Below, in pieces: positions 61,854-64,000 of a stretch of DNA of 64,000 bases; positions within the stretch are counted from its first letter, which is position 1; each line of letters starts with the position of its first letter. Both the position numbers and the translations under genes were made by a program. Below the pieces are notes generated by a model. It was not told the origin of the DNA. It was given only the letters and a program-made list of their open reading frames with translations, and ran no database searches. Where the stretch lies: assembly GCF_023074835.1 (NCBI RefSeq), contig NZ_JALLGW010000002.1, forward strand, positions 434,001-498,000, given 5' to 3'. Origin of the DNA: Halomarina salina (GTDB lineage Archaea; Halobacteriota; Halobacteria; Halobacteriales; Haloarculaceae).

Positions 61854-62831
61854 TCAGAACGTGTCCAGTACGCCAAGCATCCGCTCTTCGGTCTCGCGGT
61901 CCGGACCGTTCTCGCGGCCCTCGCCGTCGGGGTGGGCGGCGACCGTCTCCGCGACGGACTCGGCGACGGCCGTCGGCTCCCAGCCCAGCGCTTCGAGTTT
62001 GTCGGTCGGGAGGACGTGCGGGTAGTCGAGGTACAGCGGGAACTCGTCGGGCGCGAGGTCGACGGCGTCGAGTTCCCGGTCGCCGACGCGGACGGTCTCC
62101 ACGTCGCGGCCGACCGCCTCGGCGATGGCGTCTATCCACTCGGTCAACAGCGGGAGCGTGTGCGTCCCGACGTTGTACGCCTCGCCCGCCTCGCCCGCCT
62201 CGGCGATAACCCGCAGCGCGCTCGCGACGTCCTCGACGTAGACGAGGTGGCGCAGTTCGGAGTACGGGACGAGCAGCCGGTCGTGGTTCTTCACGCGGTC
62301 GATCCAGTAGTCGAAGCGGCGCGTGTAGTCGTGCGGACCGAACACGATGGGTGGGCGGATGGACATCGCCCGGACGCCCCGGTCGGCGGCGGCGAAGACG
62401 GCGCGGTCGCCCTCGGCCTTCCGCGGGCCGTAGGTCTCGTCCTCGTCGCTGGTCGCCTGGTCGGGCGTGCAGTCGTGGAGCGGCGTGTCGTCCTCGCGTT
62501 TCGGCGCTTCGTCGACGCCGTACGCCGCGCCCGAGGAGATGTAGACGTAGGCGTCGCAGTCGGCGAAGATCTGGGTCGCGGCGCGGACGTCCTTCGGGTA
62601 GTAGGCGACGCAGTCGACCACCACGTCGGGGTCGACCTCCATTTTGGCGCGTTCGAGCGCCGAGTCGGTCGTGCGGTCGCCCTCGACGTGGCGCACGTCG
62701 TCGTTCTCGGCGAACGGGTTCTCGTGGCTCCCCCGATTGAAGATGGTCACGTCGTAGCCGTGGTCGAGGAACTCCTCGACGGTGGGGCGGCCGATGAAGC
62801 GCGTGCCGCCGATGATGAGCACCGAGTCCAT
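61854..62831 (-). CDS. NAD-dependent epimerase/dehydratase family protein (atypical SDR)
   Basis: A 325-residue extended/atypical short-chain dehydrogenase. The nucleotide-binding motif GGTRFIG (about residues 8-14) and active-site YGPRKAEGD (Tyr-x3-Lys) are present. The C-terminal sugar-binding part (VDLAPDEFPLYLDYPHVLPTDKLEALGWEP) is also intact. It probably acts on an NDP-sugar or is a CSP41-like RNA-associated relative. It is the intact paralogue of the broken gene next upstream. The MaoC-like gene follows on the same strand. Confidence 0.87.
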   Translation of the reverse strand: MDSVLIIGGTRFIGRPTVEEFLDHGYDVTIFNRGSHENPFAENDDVRHVEGDRTTDSALERAKMEVDPDVVVDCVAYYPKDVRAATQIFADCDAYVYISSGAAYGVDEAPKREDDTPLHDCTPDQATSDEDETYGPRKAEGDRAVFAAADRGVRAMSIRPPIVFGPHDYTRRFDYWIDRVKNHDRLLVPYSELRHLVYVEDVASALRVIAEAGEAGEAYNVGTHTLPLLTEWIDAIAEAVGRDVETVRVGDRELDAVDLAPDEFPLYLDYPHVLPTDKLEALGWEPTAVAESVAETVAAHPDGEGRENGPDRETEERMLGVLDTF

Positions 62832-62902
62832 GCGTGGCGGTGCACCGGACGCGGGAAACGTGTAGCGATTCCGGGGGTCCAGACCGGCGGGAGACTCCCC
62901 AC

Positions 62903-63944
62903 CTAGTCCGTCAGCGCGGCGATGACCTGCTCCTCGCGGTCGCGGCCGGGGTCGTACTCCTCGCCGGTCAGGCCACGCTCGCGGTGAGACCGTGCGGTCT
63001 CGCGGACCGCCGCCTCGGGCGGCGTCGAGTCCCAGCCTAACGCGTGGAGCTTCCCGGTCGCGGCGAGCGCCGGCGACGGCGTGTAGAGCGGGAAGTCGTC
63101 GGGTGCGAGGTCGCTGCGCGCGAGGTCGTGTTCGCTGGCGTGGACCACCTCGACGTCCGCGTCGAGCGCCTCGGCCGCCAGGTCGAGCGAGCGTTCGAGC
63201 GTCATCGCGTCGCGGTCGGCGACGTTCGTGAGAGCGAAGCTCTCACGAGCCAACCGGAACGCGGAGCGTTCCGGTGACGTTGTACGCCTCGCCCGGCTCC
63301 CCCTCCTCGGCGACGATGCGGAGCGCACGGGCCACGTCGCCGACGTACGCTCGGTGGAACAGGCCCCCGCCGTCCCCGGGCACGAGCACGCGGTCGTACT
63401 CCGCGACGCGGTCCACCCAGTAGGCGTAGCGCTCGGTGTAGTCGTGGGGGCCGTAGACGAGCATCGGCCGGACGGCCATCGCGTTCACGCCGTCGGCCGC
63501 GGCCTCGAAGACGGCGCGGTCGCCCTCGGCCTTCCGCGGGCCGTACGTCTCCATCGACTCGTCGTCTGCCTGCTCGTCGGTGCAGTCGTGCAGGGGCGTC
63601 TCGTCCTCGCGGAGCGGGACGTCCCCCGCTGCGTAGGCGCTGCCGCTGGAGACGTAGACGTAGGCGTCGCAGTCGGCGAACGCCTCGGTCGCCGCGCGGA
63701 CCTGTCGCGGGTGGTACGCACAGAGGTCAATGACGACGTCCGGGTCGGCCGTCTCGCGGGCACGGTCGAGCGTCTCGCGGTCGTTCCGGTCGCCCTGGAC
63801 GTTCGAGACGCGCTCCTCCTCGGCGAACGGGTCGTCGCTCTCGCCACGGGTGACGGTCGTCACGTCGTAGCCGCTGGCGAGCAGTTGCGCGACGGTGTGG
63901 CGGCCGATGAACCGCGTCCCGCCGACGGTGAGTGCGGTGGGCAT
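62903..63944 (-). pseudogene. epimerase/dehydratase paralogue interrupted by a hairpin insertion
   Basis: A second atypical SDR with GGTRFIG at the start (63944) and the ending LAPDDFPLYTPSPALAATGKL, paralogous to 61854-62831. The first part (63243-63944) runs to EAYNV, then reads through foreign hairpin sequence to a stop. The second part (to 62903) resumes as NVADRDAMTLERS in another frame. Deleting 55 bases (element plus one copy of the flanking 6-base repeat) joins EAYNV to ADRDAMTLE in frame. The interruption falls between the catalytic and substrate-binding parts, so the protein is probably inactive. Confidence 0.85.
63221..63281. mobile_element. 49-base twin-hairpin element with 6-base target duplication
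   Basis: Direct repeats GACGTT at 63221-63226 and 63276-63281 flank 49 bases holding two perfect hairpins. TCGTGAGAGC/GCTCTCACGA has loop GAA (63226-63248, its first base shared with the repeat). ACCGGAACGC/GCGTTCCGGT has loop GGA (63253-63275). Four bases (GCCA) separate them. Excising 55 bases restores the host reading frame exactly. It codes for nothing and carries no transposase, so it would be mobilised in trans, like REPIN or MITE elements. Confidence 0.8.
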
Positions 63945-64000
63945 GGACGGAGCGTGGCGGGGCGCGGAGAAAAGTGTGCGAGTCGTCGCGTCCGCGTCCC

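Noticed and set aside
1-64000. IS element or transposase gene to explain the duplication
   Set aside because: No transposase, integrase or terminal inverted repeats seen at the 10607 junction or within the copies.

Overview
The window is chromosomal DNA of a haloarchaeon (class Halobacteria). The evidence is high GC with GTC/GAC/CTC-rich codons, strongly acidic proteins, leaderless or near-leaderless starts behind TATA boxes, a Tat lipoprotein, a PGF-CTERM surface protein, and archaeal marker genes (TFE, aCPSF1/FttA, Trm56, glycerol-1-phosphate dehydrogenase). No rRNA, tRNA, CRISPR array or transposase gene was seen.

Layout. (1) Bases 1-10607 are a second copy of 39919-50525, at a constant offset of 39918 and with identical predicted proteins throughout. 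It carries a phospholipase/HxlR pair, a flavin reductase-VOC-BKACE cluster, an MFS transporter, a PAP2 phosphatase, a DUF2797 protein, surface proteins and a nitrilase. The 39.9-50.5 kb copy has intact genes across both edges. The left copy starts at the window edge and stops abruptly inside the nitrilase gene, where it abuts a broken, lower-GC hexapeptide acyltransferase gene. (2) 11.1-13.6 kb holds an alpha/beta hydrolase and a translationally coupled pair, the B12-binding methylmalonyl-CoA mutase subunit and MeaB. (3) 13.8-24.8 kb is a run of four large secreted proteins on the minus strand. They are built from cohesin-like, dockerin, malectin, CARDB-like, PKD and sugar-dehydrogenase-propeller modules, so this looks like a haloarchaeal cohesin-dockerin locus. 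(4) 25.4-39.9 kb is housekeeping and accessory genes: DUF420, HtrA-type protease, ABC-2 exporter, the tfe-DUF2110-DUF5803 operon, RNA methyltransferases, GntP permease, lipid-kinase-like protein, histidine phosphatase and an iron-transport-like lipoprotein. (5) 50.8-64 kb holds a Gfo/Idh/MocA oxidoreductase, aCPSF1, AzlCD, an S9 peptidase, a Nudix-like protein, a GNAT, EgsA, a MaoC-like ORF with an apparent frameshift, and two epimerase paralogues.

The second epimerase paralogue (62.9-63.9 kb) is interrupted by a 49-base element made of two perfect 10-bp hairpins, flanked by a 6-base direct repeat. Removing 55 bases restores the reading frame exactly. This REPIN/MITE-like insertion is the cleanest candidate for something new here. 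The cohesin-dockerin locus and the 10.6-kb perfect duplication are the other two main points of interest. The duplication is either a recent rearrangement or an assembly artefact, and this sequence alone cannot decide which.
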